A stretch of DNA of 64,000 bases from contig NZ_CP116383.1 in assembly GCF_028201475.1 (NCBI RefSeq), positions 992,001-1,056,000 on the forward strand, written 5' to 3'. This DNA is from Vibrio sp. SCSIO 43137 (GTDB lineage Bacteria > Pseudomonadota > Gammaproteobacteria > Enterobacterales > Vibrionaceae). The notes beneath the pieces are model-generated. The model saw nothing but the letters and a program-made list of their open reading frames with translations. It was not told the origin of the DNA and made no database searches. Made by a program: the position numbers and the translations under genes. Shown here one piece after another: positions 20,310 through 29,535 of this stretch; the stretch's first letter is position 1; the number at the start of each line of letters is the position of its first letter.

Positions 20310-20342
20310 TTGGTTGGTAGAAACTGCTTTTTTACCAACCAA
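20310..20342. repeat. Perfect 10-bp inverted repeat after apbC
   Basis: TTGGTTGGTA (20310-20319) and TACCAACCAA (20333-20342) flank a 13-nt loop containing a run of six T. The T-run is inside the loop rather than after the stem, so this is not a typical terminator. It may stabilise the apbC 3' end. A TATAAT hexamer (20391-20396) downstream could be the -10 element of udk, although no good -35 was seen. Confidence 0.6.
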
Positions 20343-20431
20343 CTAGCCATTCACTTGATACAAATCCTAGTATCTCGCCTTCGAACCCCTTATAATCGGG
20401 CGGTTTATTTAATTATCACCAAGTGCTTATC

Positions 20432-21073
20432 ATGTCTGAAAATAATCAATGCGTCATAGTCGGCATCGCCGGCGCATCAGCCTCCGGGAAAAGTCTAATT
20501 GCAAGTACCATTTATGAAGAACTACTGGAGAAAGTAGGTGATCACCAGATTGGTGTGATTACAGAAGATTGCTACTACCGCGATCAAAGTCACCTGAGCA
20601 TGGAGGAGAGAGTTAAAACTAACTACGACCACCCAAGTGCACTGGACCATGACTTACTTTGCGAGCACTTAAAGCAACTTATCTCGGGTCAGTCTGTAGA
20701 AGTGCCTGAGTACAGCTACACAGAACATACCCGTACCGAAAATACTGTCACTATGACACCGAAAAAAGTGATTATTCTTGAAGGTATTCTGCTGCTGACG
20801 GATCCCCGTCTTCGCGAACTGATGCACGCATCAATCTTTATGGATACTCCTCTGGATATCTGTCTGCTGAGACGTGTTACCCGTGATGTTCAGGAACGTG
20901 GCAGAACAATGGAATCCGTACTGAACCAATACCAGAAGACCGTTCGCCCTATGTTTATGCAGTTTATTGAGCCTTCTAAGCAGTACGCAGATATTATTGT
21001 TCCCCGTGGTGGTAAAAACCGCATTGCTATTGACGTATTAAAAGCGCATATCGCAAAGCTGTTGAACTCATAA
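20432..21073 (+). CDS. udk: Uridine/cytidine kinase
   Basis: Phosphorylates uridine and cytidine in pyrimidine salvage. The 213 residues carry the P-loop GASASGKS (14-21), the ITEDCYYRD substrate region near 48-56, [13 protein letters not shown] near 70-82 and the [18 protein letters not shown] lid region near 155-172. ATG 20432 ([16 protein letters not shown]) is chosen over an upstream in-frame TTG; the ribosome-binding site is poor. A terminator follows. Confidence 0.97.
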   Translation: MSENNQCVIVGIAGASASGKSLIASTIYEELLEKVGDHQIGVITEDCYYRDQSHLSMEERVKTNYDHPSALDHDLLCEHLKQLISGQSVEVPEYSYTEHTRTENTVTMTPKKVIILEGILLLTDPRLRELMHASIFMDTPLDICLLRRVTRDVQERGRTMESVLNQYQKTVRPMFMQFIEPSKQYADIIVPRGGKNRIAIDVLKAHIAKLLNS

Positions 21074-21207
21074 ATTATTATTCGTCGCTGTTTGCAGGCA
21101 ATGGAATGACCCCAGTCATAAACCAGCAAAGCTCTGCAATAATGTCCATAGGAGTTCAACTTAGCTATGAGTGACGAATAAAATAAAAAAAACAGATTAT
21201 CTGATTG

Positions 21208-21236
21208 AAAAAATGGCACTATTCGTGCCATTTTTA
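21208..21236 (+). terminator. udk terminator
   Basis: AAAAATGGCAC (21209-21219), loop TATTC, GTGCCATTTTT (21225-21235). Confidence 0.9.
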
Positions 21237-21275
21237 GTCTTAGTAGCTTAGATTCAAGTGTCAGGGATAACTTCA

Positions 21276-23423
21276 ATGAAAAAACTACTTCTGGTTCTCT
21301 CCGTTCCTTTAGTTGCCATCGTGATAGCGGTCGCAGCTCTGGTATTTCTGGTCGATGCCAATCAATTTAAACCTCTTATTGTTGAACAGACAAAAAAACA
21401 GACCGGCTTAGATCTGGTTATTGAGGGTGATATTGGCTGGAGGGTATTTCCTTCTGTCGGGCTCTCTCTGGGTAAAACGGAACTGAAAAACCCTCAAGGC
21501 TTTAAAAACAGTAATTTACTCAAGATTGAGCGGGTTGGCGTTGATGTTTCTGTTATGCCTTTGCTTAGCCGTGAACTAATGATAGGCAATGTTTCCCTTG
21601 ATGGCGCTGAGATTCATCTGGAAACCCTGAAAGATGGCCGTAGTAATCTGGATTCTCTGAGTAAAGCGAAATCAGAACAGGCTAATCAAGCTGTTGCAAC
21701 AGAATCGTCAGAAACGGTAACTGATACAGAGCAACAGCCTGCAGCGGAGAGCCAGCCATGGAAAATTAACCTTGCCGGTGTTTCTGTTACTAACGGCCTG
21801 CTGGAAATTCGTGATGATGCCAAGGGCAGTTACACCAAGTTGTATGATGTTGGTTTGTCGGTATCTGAGTTTGTATTTGATCAGTGGACCAGCGTTCAGT
21901 TTGCCGCTAAAGGTGATAATAACCAGCAGCATTTCACTGCAGAGGGTAAAGCTGAGTTTAAACTGGCACAGAGCCTTGCGGACTACGCGTTAAGAGATAT
22001 TGCTCTGGATGCGACTTTTAAAGATCCAACTACAGATATCTCGTCTGTAAAAGTAACGCTGGATAGCTTTGTATTTGATCAATTAAATAAGCTGACTCTG
22101 GCGGTTAAAGGCAAAGCGGCTGAGATGGATATCGATATGTCTCTTAGCTCAAACTTGCAGGTTGATAAAGCCATTAGCAAAGTCTCTATGCAGAACATGA
22201 GCCTGAACAGCCAGCTAATTGGCGCAAGCCTGCCTCAGTCTCCGATGACCATTACTGCAGATTCAGATTTTAGTTTTGATCTGAATAAGCAGTTCCTTTC
22301 CCTGATGCTGAACAAACTAACCATGAACAAGATTGCGGTTGATGGTAAAGCCAGCGTGCAGCTTGCAGAGATACCGGCGATTCGTTTTTCTGTCCATAGT
22401 CCGGAAATTGATCTGGATGAGTTCCTTGGTTTGAACAAAACAGAGCAAGCTGCTTCAGAGCCAGCAACGGAAGGTGAAAAAGCACCAGAGCCGGCAGCTA
22501 AAGAGCCTGTAGCTGAGCAGGAACCGGATCTTACGGCGCTGAAAACACTGGATATTGCCGGTGAAGTGACCATAGACAAGTTTAAAGCCAACAATGTACA
22601 TATGCAGAACGTACAGAGCCGCTTTAGTGTTAATCGTGGTGTGGTTAAGCTGAGCAAGTTCCACTCTGACCTTTATCAGGGTTCCATCGATGCTACCGCT
22701 TATCTGGATGGGCGAAAGGTTCCGGCAACTTACTGGGCTAAGAAGCAGATTAAAAACGTAAAGGTACAACCATTACTTAAAGATGCCGCAGACAACGATA
22801 TGCTGGAAGGTACTGGTAATATTGATGTGGATGTGAAAGGCAGCAGCCTTAAACCTTCAGCGATTAAGAAAAATCTGGCCGGTATTATCAAAATCAAATT
22901 TGCTGACGGTGCCATCAACGGCATTAATATCGCTCAGGTTATCCGGGTCAATTACGCCAAGATTAAAGGTGAAAAAGTTCCGGAAGATGCCAATGACTCT
23001 AAGAAAACTGACTTTAGTGCCATGGGAGCAACACTTAAGCTGGCTAAGGGTGAAATGACCACAAATGATCTTTCGGTTCAGTCGCCGCTTTTACGTGTAC
23101 ACGGTGCCGGTAAGGTTAACTATATTGATGAGACCATGGATATGGAGCTCAATACCTCTATCGTCGGAAGCCTTGAAGGTCAGGGCGGTAAAGATATTGA
23201 TGAATTAAGGGATGTCACCATTCCGGTTCGTTTGTATGGTCAGTGGGCTAAGCCTCAGTATGATATTGAGCTGGATAAGTTATGGAAGAAACTTCAGGAA
23301 GAGAAAAAGAAACAGCTGGAGAAAAAGGCAGAGAAAGAGCTGAACAAGTTCTTAGGTGAAAAGATTAAGGATGATGAAACCAGACAGATTGCCGATCAGC
23401 TTCTGAAGGGGCTATTTAACTAG
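21276..23423 (+). CDS. AsmA-family envelope protein
   Basis: A 715-residue protein with one N-terminal membrane anchor (residues 1-30, MKKLLLVLSVPLVAIVIAVA) and a large periplasmic beta-rich part. The N-terminal AsmA domain follows (FKPLIVEQTKKQTGLDLVIE, then GWRVFPSVGLSLGKTELKNP). A Glu/Ala/Pro-rich linker sits near residues 395-420. The C-terminal AsmA_2 domain (GTGNIDVDVKGSSLKPSAIK, and SPLLRVHGAGKVNYIDETMD) ends in a Lys/Glu-rich helix. AsmA-like proteins are thought to bridge the envelope and move phospholipid to the outer membrane. ATG 21276 is preferred to GTG 21258. It is a single-gene unit between terminators. Confidence 0.9.
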   Translation: MKKLLLVLSVPLVAIVIAVAALVFLVDANQFKPLIVEQTKKQTGLDLVIEGDIGWRVFPSVGLSLGKTELKNPQGFKNSNLLKIERVGVDVSVMPLLSRELMIGNVSLDGAEIHLETLKDGRSNLDSLSKAKSEQANQAVATESSETVTDTEQQPAAESQPWKINLAGVSVTNGLLEIRDDAKGSYTKLYDVGLSVSEFVFDQWTSVQFAAKGDNNQQHFTAEGKAEFKLAQSLADYALRDIALDATFKDPTTDISSVKVTLDSFVFDQLNKLTLAVKGKAAEMDIDMSLSSNLQVDKAISKVSMQNMSLNSQLIGASLPQSPMTITADSDFSFDLNKQFLSLMLNKLTMNKIAVDGKASVQLAEIPAIRFSVHSPEIDLDEFLGLNKTEQAASEPATEGEKAPEPAAKEPVAEQEPDLTALKTLDIAGEVTIDKFKANNVHMQNVQSRFSVNRGVVKLSKFHSDLYQGSIDATAYLDGRKVPATYWAKKQIKNVKVQPLLKDAADNDMLEGTGNIDVDVKGSSLKPSAIKKNLAGIIKIKFADGAINGINIAQVIRVNYAKIKGEKVPEDANDSKKTDFSAMGATLKLAKGEMTTNDLSVQSPLLRVHGAGKVNYIDETMDMELNTSIVGSLEGQGGKDIDELRDVTIPVRLYGQWAKPQYDIELDKLWKKLQEEKKKQLEKKAEKELNKFLGEKIKDDETRQIADQLLKGLFN

Positions 23424-23448
23424 TCTGATTTTTCTAATCTCATCACTC

Positions 23449-23479
23449 AACAGGGAGCAGAAATGCTCCCTGTTTGTTT
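23449..23479 (+). terminator. Terminator of the AsmA-family gene
   Basis: AACAGGGAGCA (23449-23459), loop GAAA, TGCTCCCTGTT (23464-23474), followed by TGTTTC. Confidence 0.85.
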
Positions 23480-23596
23480 CAGAAACTACCTGCTTTGCCC
23501 CCTCGGTTCCATTAATGCTGTTTTTGTCTAAACTTTTATTAGCCGGGAGACGATTCGCCCCGGTTTCCCCCTGTACTGATAAGGAACAACAGTGGC

Positions 23597-26248
23597 ATGG
23601 AAAGCATACTACTTATAACCCTGATTTTGTCCGTATTTATTGCTCCTCTGGTGATTTCTATTGTTGCTATACGTAAGGTGAATCAACTGCAAAGGCAGCT
23701 AGAGAAGTTGCTGTCCGGTTATCCGCATAAACTAAATAGAGAGGTCGCTAAACAACCAGCCCCCGAAGAAAAGGTTGTTTACACCGGGGAGAGCAGCACA
23801 CCTGAGCACTTTTCGGATATACAAGCCGATCGGATAGCAGACGAAGAAGCAAAGCTTACAACTGGCATCATTAAACCGGATGGAACTCCCGGGCTGGCGG
23901 AGCCGGAACTTACATTATCAAAAGCGGAACTAACAGCTTTAGCCAGCCAACCAGAGTGGCTGAGCAGAGCTCTGAGTCATCTGAAAAAGCATTGGTTAGT
24001 CTGGGTTGGCGGATTGGCGTTGTTGATTGGGGTAGCCTATCTGGTTGAAGTGATTTCTCACTATATAGAAATTACACCATTGATGCGTATTGTGGCGGCC
24101 TTCTCTGGTTCTTGTCTGGTGCTTGCGCTGGCTGAACGTTTCCACCAGAGGGAAAAGAGCTACGCCAGTATAGGCTTTGCCTATATTCCCGCTGTTATTT
24201 CAGCGGCAGGCTGTATGGGGCTGTATAGCACCATTATCTTCTCCTACATTATCTACAGCTTTTTGCCTCCGGTTGTCTCTCTTCTCTCTATGGGGGCTGT
24301 TTCTGTCTTTACCCTCTCTTTGTATCTTCGCTTTGGACCTCTGATGGCGGTGTTGGGTGTGCTGGCTGGTTATTGTGCGCCTTTCTGGTTTCTGGACCAG
24401 TCCAGTAACGGTTTTGGTCTGGCGGGATATATCAGTTTTATCGCCTTGGCAGGGTTGTTGTTGGCAACTCATGTGAGAAAAGCATGGTTGTTCCCATTGG
24501 TATTGATTCCCTATTATCTGTGGATGCTGGCCATTGAGTTTACTGTGCGTAGTGAGATACTCAGCCACTGGTCACTTCTCTATCTGACCCTGGCAATCTA
24601 TTTTATTCTTGGCGTCCCTTTGATGGGATGGCAACTAAAAACTTCCTATCATCGTAGCGTGACAGAGAAAACTTACAATATTGTAGGGGCTGCTGTTGCG
24701 GTAGGGCTTTTGGTTGCGATATCGTTTTATAATCAAGCGGATACAATACTGAGACTGCTTTGCTCAATTTATCTGACGCTTCTGATTGCATGGCTTCCTG
24801 TTGTGTACCAGAAACGCACTCACAGCCGTTATCTCTCTTATACATCCGTTGCCATTGTTTTGGCGCTTTTGATTCTTCTGCTGCCTGTTTCCGCGTCTTT
24901 GTCTGATGGTTTGGTTATTTCTCTTTTGATGGTTATGGTTTCGTTATTGATGGCCAGAAGCTTTATTCAGCATATGTGCAGGCCAAGGGACAAGTATACA
25001 AAGCTGCTGTTACTGGCCGCTCCGGTTGTTCTTACCGGAACTGGCTGGTGGGTGATTTATGACAGCTATTATGACTCCCTCTGGTTATGGGGGGGCTTTA
25101 CGGTATTGGTTATTCTTGGCTATAGCTATTTTTCCTCTCTGGTTAAACCCGTTCAGCGGCATATCTACGCCAGCCAGCACGTCATTGTTGCTATTGCCCT
25201 AAGTTTTCTCTTTTCCGGAACCGAGCTGACTCTGATGATGGCGGTTCAGGTAGCCTGTATTGCATGGCAGATGATAAAGACTCGTTACCGGCCGGCGTCA
25301 TGGGCGATGAAGCTGGCTGTCTCTGCGGCAATCCTGCGGGCGACCTTAATGACAGTAATACCTGAGTGGCAGACAGGAGCGGTTGATTTATCCGGCATGT
25401 TACTGCTGTTTGCTCTGCTTCTGGGGCTGTTCGGTTTTAGTTACTGGTTGATTAAAGCCAAATATAAAAAGCTGGCAGACTGGCTGGAAGGTACGATTAT
25501 GTACCTGCTGGTGGTTACCCTGTTCTCACAGACTCACTACTGGTTATTTGCCGATGTGCGGATATGGGATTGGGACAGGCTGTTGCAACTCAGTATTGTT
25601 TATTCATTGCAGATGTTAATTGTCTCAGCCATTTACCTGCTAAGAGCGAAAAGGGCTGAGCGTCTTAAGTGGCTCTATAGTAAGTATTCAGAGTTGATGT
25701 TTGTTCTGGCGGCAGGCCTGATCCTGATAAACAACACACTGTTGTCCCCGCTTATCAATAACACTATCTCAGCAGATGCTCCGCCTCTGTTTAACTGGCT
25801 GAGTATGGGCTGGCTATTAGCGGCTATTATTCTGCTGTGTGTAAACCACTATAAACTTTGCCCGGCCTTAATTACGGACAAAATGATCAAGATTGTGTCC
25901 GGAGTTTTACTGCTATTGTGGGGAGTAATGTCTATACGCCAGTTCTGGCAGGATGAGAGTATGACTCTCTATGTTGCAACATCTATGGCGGAACAGATCA
26001 GTTACTCTCTGGCGGGAATTATTACCGGCGTTACTTTTGCCCTATATGGTACCTTCAGGCGGAATGATCATAGCAAGCTTATCGGGTTAACCATTCTGAT
26101 CGTTATTATGGCCAAGGTCTTTCTGGTAGATACCTCAGAGCTGGAAGGCATTTTGCGTGCAATCTCTTATCTGGTTTTGGGAGGCACACTAGTGGGGCTT
26201 GGCTGGCTGTTTCAGAGAATTAATGCATCAAGAAAAGAGCAGGGGTAG
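23597..26248 (+). CDS. DUF2339 multi-span membrane protein
   Basis: An 883-residue protein of unknown function. An N-terminal helix (3-22) is followed by a polar, Glu-rich cytoplasmic region (30-125). From about residue 130 (WLVWVGGLALLIGVAYLVEV) to the end the sequence is almost continuous hydrophobic helices, roughly 25 of them. The opening helices with a GG-LLIG pattern are typical of DUF2339 proteins. Several Trp/Tyr-rich loops (TGTGWWVIYDSYYDSLWLW) are notable. An AAGGAAC ribosome-binding site precedes the ATG. The stop codon lies inside the loop of its own terminator. Confidence 0.85.
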   Translation: MESILLITLILSVFIAPLVISIVAIRKVNQLQRQLEKLLSGYPHKLNREVAKQPAPEEKVVYTGESSTPEHFSDIQADRIADEEAKLTTGIIKPDGTPGLAEPELTLSKAELTALASQPEWLSRALSHLKKHWLVWVGGLALLIGVAYLVEVISHYIEITPLMRIVAAFSGSCLVLALAERFHQREKSYASIGFAYIPAVISAAGCMGLYSTIIFSYIIYSFLPPVVSLLSMGAVSVFTLSLYLRFGPLMAVLGVLAGYCAPFWFLDQSSNGFGLAGYISFIALAGLLLATHVRKAWLFPLVLIPYYLWMLAIEFTVRSEILSHWSLLYLTLAIYFILGVPLMGWQLKTSYHRSVTEKTYNIVGAAVAVGLLVAISFYNQADTILRLLCSIYLTLLIAWLPVVYQKRTHSRYLSYTSVAIVLALLILLLPVSASLSDGLVISLLMVMVSLLMARSFIQHMCRPRDKYTKLLLLAAPVVLTGTGWWVIYDSYYDSLWLWGGFTVLVILGYSYFSSLVKPVQRHIYASQHVIVAIALSFLFSGTELTLMMAVQVACIAWQMIKTRYRPASWAMKLAVSAAILRATLMTVIPEWQTGAVDLSGMLLLFALLLGLFGFSYWLIKAKYKKLADWLEGTIMYLLVVTLFSQTHYWLFADVRIWDWDRLLQLSIVYSLQMLIVSAIYLLRAKRAERLKWLYSKYSELMFVLAAGLILINNTLLSPLINNTISADAPPLFNWLSMGWLLAAIILLCVNHYKLCPALITDKMIKIVSGVLLLLWGVMSIRQFWQDESMTLYVATSMAEQISYSLAGIITGVTFALYGTFRRNDHSKLIGLTILIVIMAKVFLVDTSELEGILRAISYLVLGGTLVGLGWLFQRINASRKEQG

Positions 26249-26262
26249 CCCTGCTCGGTTTT
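26237..26262 (+). terminator. Terminator overlapping the DUF2339 stop codon
   Basis: GAGCAGGG (26237-26244) and CCCTGCTC (26249-26256) enclose a 4-nt loop that contains the TAG stop (26246-26248); GGTTTTA follows. The last codons are thus part of the stem. Confidence 0.85.
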
Positions 26263-26290
26263 ACTGTAATATCTCTATCCGTCGACAAGC

Positions 26291-26896
26291 TTACCAGTCG
26301 ACGCCTTTCAGCGCTTTTACCCCGGACTCAAATGCATGTTTGACGTTTTTCACTTCTGATACCGTATCGGCAATCTCTATCAGGGAACGATGAGCCGCTC
26401 TGCCGGTCACAATTACCGACTGCATTTTTGGCCGTGACTCAATGGCTGCTATTACTTCATCTAACTCGATATAGCCGTAGTTCACCATATAGGTAAGCTC
26501 ATCCAGCAGAACCACATCAATAGATTCGTCGCTGAGCATGCGCTTACACTCTTGCCAGACCTGCTGAGCTGCCTGAGTGTCTGTCTCTTTATTCTGGGTT
26601 TCCCAGGTAAAACCAGTCGCCATTACCTGAAACTCTACGCCAAGTTTTTCCAGCAGGTTTCTCTCACCGTTATCCCAGGTTCCTTTAATAAACTGAGCCA
26701 CGGCACAGTTCAGGCCATGTCCGACGGCTCTGGCTACGGTGCCGAAACCAGAAGTGGATTTACCTTTGCCGTTGCCGGTAATAATAAGAAACAGCCCTTT
26801 TTCTATCTGTGCGGCTTCAATTTTGGCATCGACTTTCTGTTTAACTTTTTGCTGCCTCTCTTTGTGGCGGCTGTCCTTTGATTGCTGAGATGGCAT
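26291..26896 (-). CDS. cobO: Corrinoid adenosyltransferase (CobO/BtuR type)
   Basis: Transfers adenosine from ATP to cob(I)alamin to make adenosylcobalamin. The 201 residues contain the P-loop ITGNGKGKSTSGFGTVARA (about 38-56), typical of the CobA/CobO/BtuR family. FIKGTWDNGERNLLEKLGVE follows, then the Walker B-like VVLLDELTYMVNYGYI (near 132-147) and VTGRAAHRSLIEIADTVSEV. It stands alone rather than among cobalamin synthesis genes, consistent with salvage of imported corrinoid. No cobalamin riboswitch was recognised upstream. Confidence 0.95.
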   Translation of the reverse strand: MPSQQSKDSRHKERQQKVKQKVDAKIEAAQIEKGLFLIITGNGKGKSTSGFGTVARAVGHGLNCAVAQFIKGTWDNGERNLLEKLGVEFQVMATGFTWETQNKETDTQAAQQVWQECKRMLSDESIDVVLLDELTYMVNYGYIELDEVIAAIESRPKMQSVIVTGRAAHRSLIEIADTVSEVKNVKHAFESGVKALKGVDW

Positions 26897-27062
26897 GGGA
26901 ATCCTTATTTTTGCTTTTTGTATTAGTAGCTGATGAGAGGAGAAATTAACACTATGACTCTCTTGAGCTTAACCAAGTATATATCTATGATAATTGAAGT
27001 ATACGCCAGTAAAAACCTCGTAATTTTGATGGTCAATATAAACGGAATTAATGGTGCATGGT

Positions 27063-27515
27063 ATGAAAAAAATACTAGTAGTCTGCATGGGCAATATCTG
27101 TCGCTCTCCGACAGGAGAGGCAGTATTAAGATCTACTGCAGAACGATTAGGAGTAGAGGTTGAAATAGATTCTGCCGGGACAATAGATTACCACGTAGGG
27201 GCAAAACCTGACCCGAGGGCGAGGGCGGCAGGAGAGAATCGCGGTTACTCCTTTGCAGGCATTCGTGCACGACAGGTTAACCAGAAAGATTTTGAGTATT
27301 TTGACTATATTCTGGCGGCTGACAGGGACAATGAGAATGAGTTGTTGAGTATTTGCCCGCCTGATCATACTCATAAAATCAGCCTGTTTTTAAGCCATTC
27401 TAATTCTGATCATAGTGAGATTCCTGATCCATACTATGGGGGCGACAGTGGCTTTGAGCTGGTATTGGATTTAATTGAAGAGGCGAGTTATATCTTTCTT
27501 AAGAGATGTCGCTGA
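27063..27515 (+). CDS. Low-molecular-weight protein-tyrosine phosphatase
   Basis: A 150-residue LMW-PTP. The catalytic P-loop CMGNICRSP (C-X5-R, about residues 8-16) and the general-acid loop DPYYGG near residue 125 are intact, so it should be active. In many bacteria such enzymes (Wzb type) reverse BY-kinase (Wzc) phosphorylation in capsule clusters, but no kinase or export gene is adjacent here. ATG 27063 (MKKILVVCMGN) is preferred to the ATG 12 bp upstream. It diverges from cobO and converges with the SulP gene. Confidence 0.93.
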   Translation: MKKILVVCMGNICRSPTGEAVLRSTAERLGVEVEIDSAGTIDYHVGAKPDPRARAAGENRGYSFAGIRARQVNQKDFEYFDYILAADRDNENELLSICPPDHTHKISLFLSHSNSDHSEIPDPYYGGDSGFELVLDLIEEASYIFLKRCR

Positions 27516-27556
27516 AGCCAACACAGGCAGCTAAAAATAGTCTCAGAACAAAGCAA

Positions 27557-27591
27557 AAAAGGGCGGAAACCACTGGTTATCCGCCCTTTTA
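27557..27591. terminator. Bidirectional terminator between the phosphatase and SulP genes
   Basis: AAAAGGGCGG (27557-27566) pairs with CCGCCCTTTT (27581-27590). An inner AACC-act-GGTT stem extends it. Confidence 0.9.
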
Positions 27592-27606
27592 CTATCTGAT
27601 TAGCTA

Positions 27607-29166
27607 TTATCCTGCTAACACGTCCGTAGCAACTTTATAGCTTGGGTCTTCTTTCACGTTAATTTCTACCAGACTACCCGCTTTTTCCAGCAGAGTACGA
27701 CAGTCCGGGCTAAGGTGGCGCAGGTGCAGAGTTTTACCTTGTGCCGTGTAACGCTCAGCCAGAGTCTCAATAGCTTCGATAGCAGAGTGGTCAGCAACAC
27801 GAGAGTTACCAAAGTCGACGATAACGTCCTGTGGGTCATTGGCTGCATCAAACAGCTCAAGGAAGTTTGCTGCAGAGCCGAAGAAGATAGGGCCATTTAC
27901 ATGGTACTCTTTTGAGCCTTCACTGTTCAGCTGGCTGCTTGCGTAGATGTGCTTGGCGTGCTGCCATGCAAACATCAGGGCAGAAGCGATAACACCAACG
28001 GCTACGGCAACCGCAAGGTCAGTCATCACTGTTACTACGGTGACCAGTACGATAACAAAGAAGTCTTGTTTAGGTACCCGGCGGGCCAGTTTGAAGGTTG
28101 CCCACTCAAAGGTGCCGATCACAACCATAAACATAACGCCAACCAGTGCCGCCAGAGGAATCATCTCAATAAGGGATGACGCGAACAGAATAAAGAACAG
28201 CAGTGCCAGCGCCGCAACGATACCGGATAAGCGGCCGCGACCACCTGAGTTAACGTTGATCATCGACTGACCAATCATGGCACAACCACCCATAGCACCG
28301 AAGAAAGAGCAGGTTACGTTAGCAATACCCTGACCTACACATTCGCGGTTAGCTTGTCCGCGTGAGTTAGTCATTTCATCAATAACCGTCAGGGTCAGTA
28401 GTGATTCAATCAAGCCTACCGCAGCCAGAATAATGGCGTAAGGCAGAATAATCTGCAGAGTCTCGAAGTTAAACGGTACAAACGGTACAGCGAAAGTCGG
28501 CAGAGAGCCGGCCAGAGTGGCAGCTTCATCACCAGACATGGTGCGCAGGAAGTCAACAACAGTACGGGTATCAAGACCAAGAAGCTGAACCAGCAGAGTC
28601 ACAGTTACAATAGCAACCAGTGACGAAGGAACCGCAGTAGTAAACTTAGGCAGGAAGTGGATGATTGCCATAGTCAGGGCGATCAGGCCACCCATAAGCA
28701 TCATCTGATCAGCCGGCAACCAGCCGATGACACCATTGATGTCCGGAGCTTTAAACTGCCCCAACTGAGCCAGGAAGATAACGATAGCCAGGCCGTTAAC
28801 AAAGCCGATCATCACCGGATGGGGAACCATACGGATAAATTTACCCAGTTTGAAGATACCGGCCGAGATTTGCAGCACACCAGCCAGAAGTATGGCGGCG
28901 AACAGATACTGGATACCGTGTGTAGCAACAAGGCTGACCATAACAACGGCCATTGCGCCGGTTGCACCGGAAATCATACCCGGGCGGCCACCGAAGATAG
29001 AGGTTACCAGACCAACAATAAAGGCGGCATACAGGCCGACCATAGGGTCAACCCCGGCGACAAATGCGAAAGCAACGGCTTCCGGTACCAGTGCCAGTGC
29101 CACGGTAAGACCGGACAGAATGTCATTTTTAGCGGAATGACTGGAAAACTGAGGAAATTCGAACAT
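27607..29166 (-). CDS. SulP-family anion transporter with STAS domain
   Basis: A 519-residue SLC26/SulP transporter. The membrane part (about residues 15-400) opens with [20 protein letters not shown], the family signature, and contains [22 protein letters not shown] near 265. The C-terminal STAS domain (about 410-519) includes [20 protein letters not shown]. Substrates in the family include sulfate, bicarbonate and C4-dicarboxylates; the substrate here cannot be read from sequence. ATG 29164-29166 ([15 protein letters not shown]) is chosen. A longer frame begins 108 bp upstream, but its extension ([13 protein letters not shown]...) is not family-like. Confidence 0.93.
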   Translation of the reverse strand: MFEFPQFSSHSAKNDILSGLTVALALVPEAVAFAFVAGVDPMVGLYAAFIVGLVTSIFGGRPGMISGATGAMAVVMVSLVATHGIQYLFAAILLAGVLQISAGIFKLGKFIRMVPHPVMIGFVNGLAIVIFLAQLGQFKAPDINGVIGWLPADQMMLMGGLIALTMAIIHFLPKFTTAVPSSLVAIVTVTLLVQLLGLDTRTVVDFLRTMSGDEAATLAGSLPTFAVPFVPFNFETLQIILPYAIILAAVGLIESLLTLTVIDEMTNSRGQANRECVGQGIANVTCSFFGAMGGCAMIGQSMINVNSGGRGRLSGIVAALALLFFILFASSLIEMIPLAALVGVMFMVVIGTFEWATFKLARRVPKQDFFVIVLVTVVTVMTDLAVAVAVGVIASALMFAWQHAKHIYASSQLNSEGSKEYHVNGPIFFGSAANFLELFDAANDPQDVIVDFGNSRVADHSAIEAIETLAERYTAQGKTLHLRHLSPDCRTLLEKAGSLVEINVKEDPSYKVATDVLAG

Positions 29167-29535
29167 TTTGGCTCTTTTGTTAAAGATTAAGACGCTGTAC
29201 CAATCTTTAATTGCCGCTAAAGCCAAACCGTTTAGAAAAAGACGCTTTAAAAACAATTGTGATCGGAGACCCATTTAAGTGGGCGCATGCTACAGAAAAG
29301 TGTGATTAAGTTCAAGAATAATCAATTATTAAGAGCTGGAAATTAAATATGAAAGTTATAAAAAACGGATTTTAAAGAAGGAATGGCTATTAAAACAGAT
29401 TGGCCGCTATAAAATGCTGCTGATAAGCATTTTCATATAGCAATCATAGCGAAGTGAAATATGTACGTTCTGATGGATGAGTCGCTTACTTTGCATGCAG
29501 ATAATAGCAGCAGAGTAAGCGACTTATAAGCCGGA
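29167..29535. other. Intergenic region between the SulP gene and hutD, with a long hairpin
   Basis: A 369-bp AT-rich gap holding the promoter of the SulP gene and the 3' end of the hut operon. AGTCGCTTACT (29480-29490) and AGTAAGCGACT (29514-29524) form an 11-bp perfect stem just after hutD. The loop is 23 nt and no U-run follows, so it may be a stability element or a weak terminator. No gene was seen. Confidence 0.6.

Noticed and set aside
26897..27062. A cobalamin riboswitch upstream of cobO
   Set aside because: The 166-bp gap is too short and lacks the conserved B12-box sequence.
28657..29190. A long forward frame (177 codons) opposite the SulP gene
   Set aside because: A shadow of the conserved SulP reading frame; its product is His/Asp/Lys-rich low-complexity sequence with no signature.
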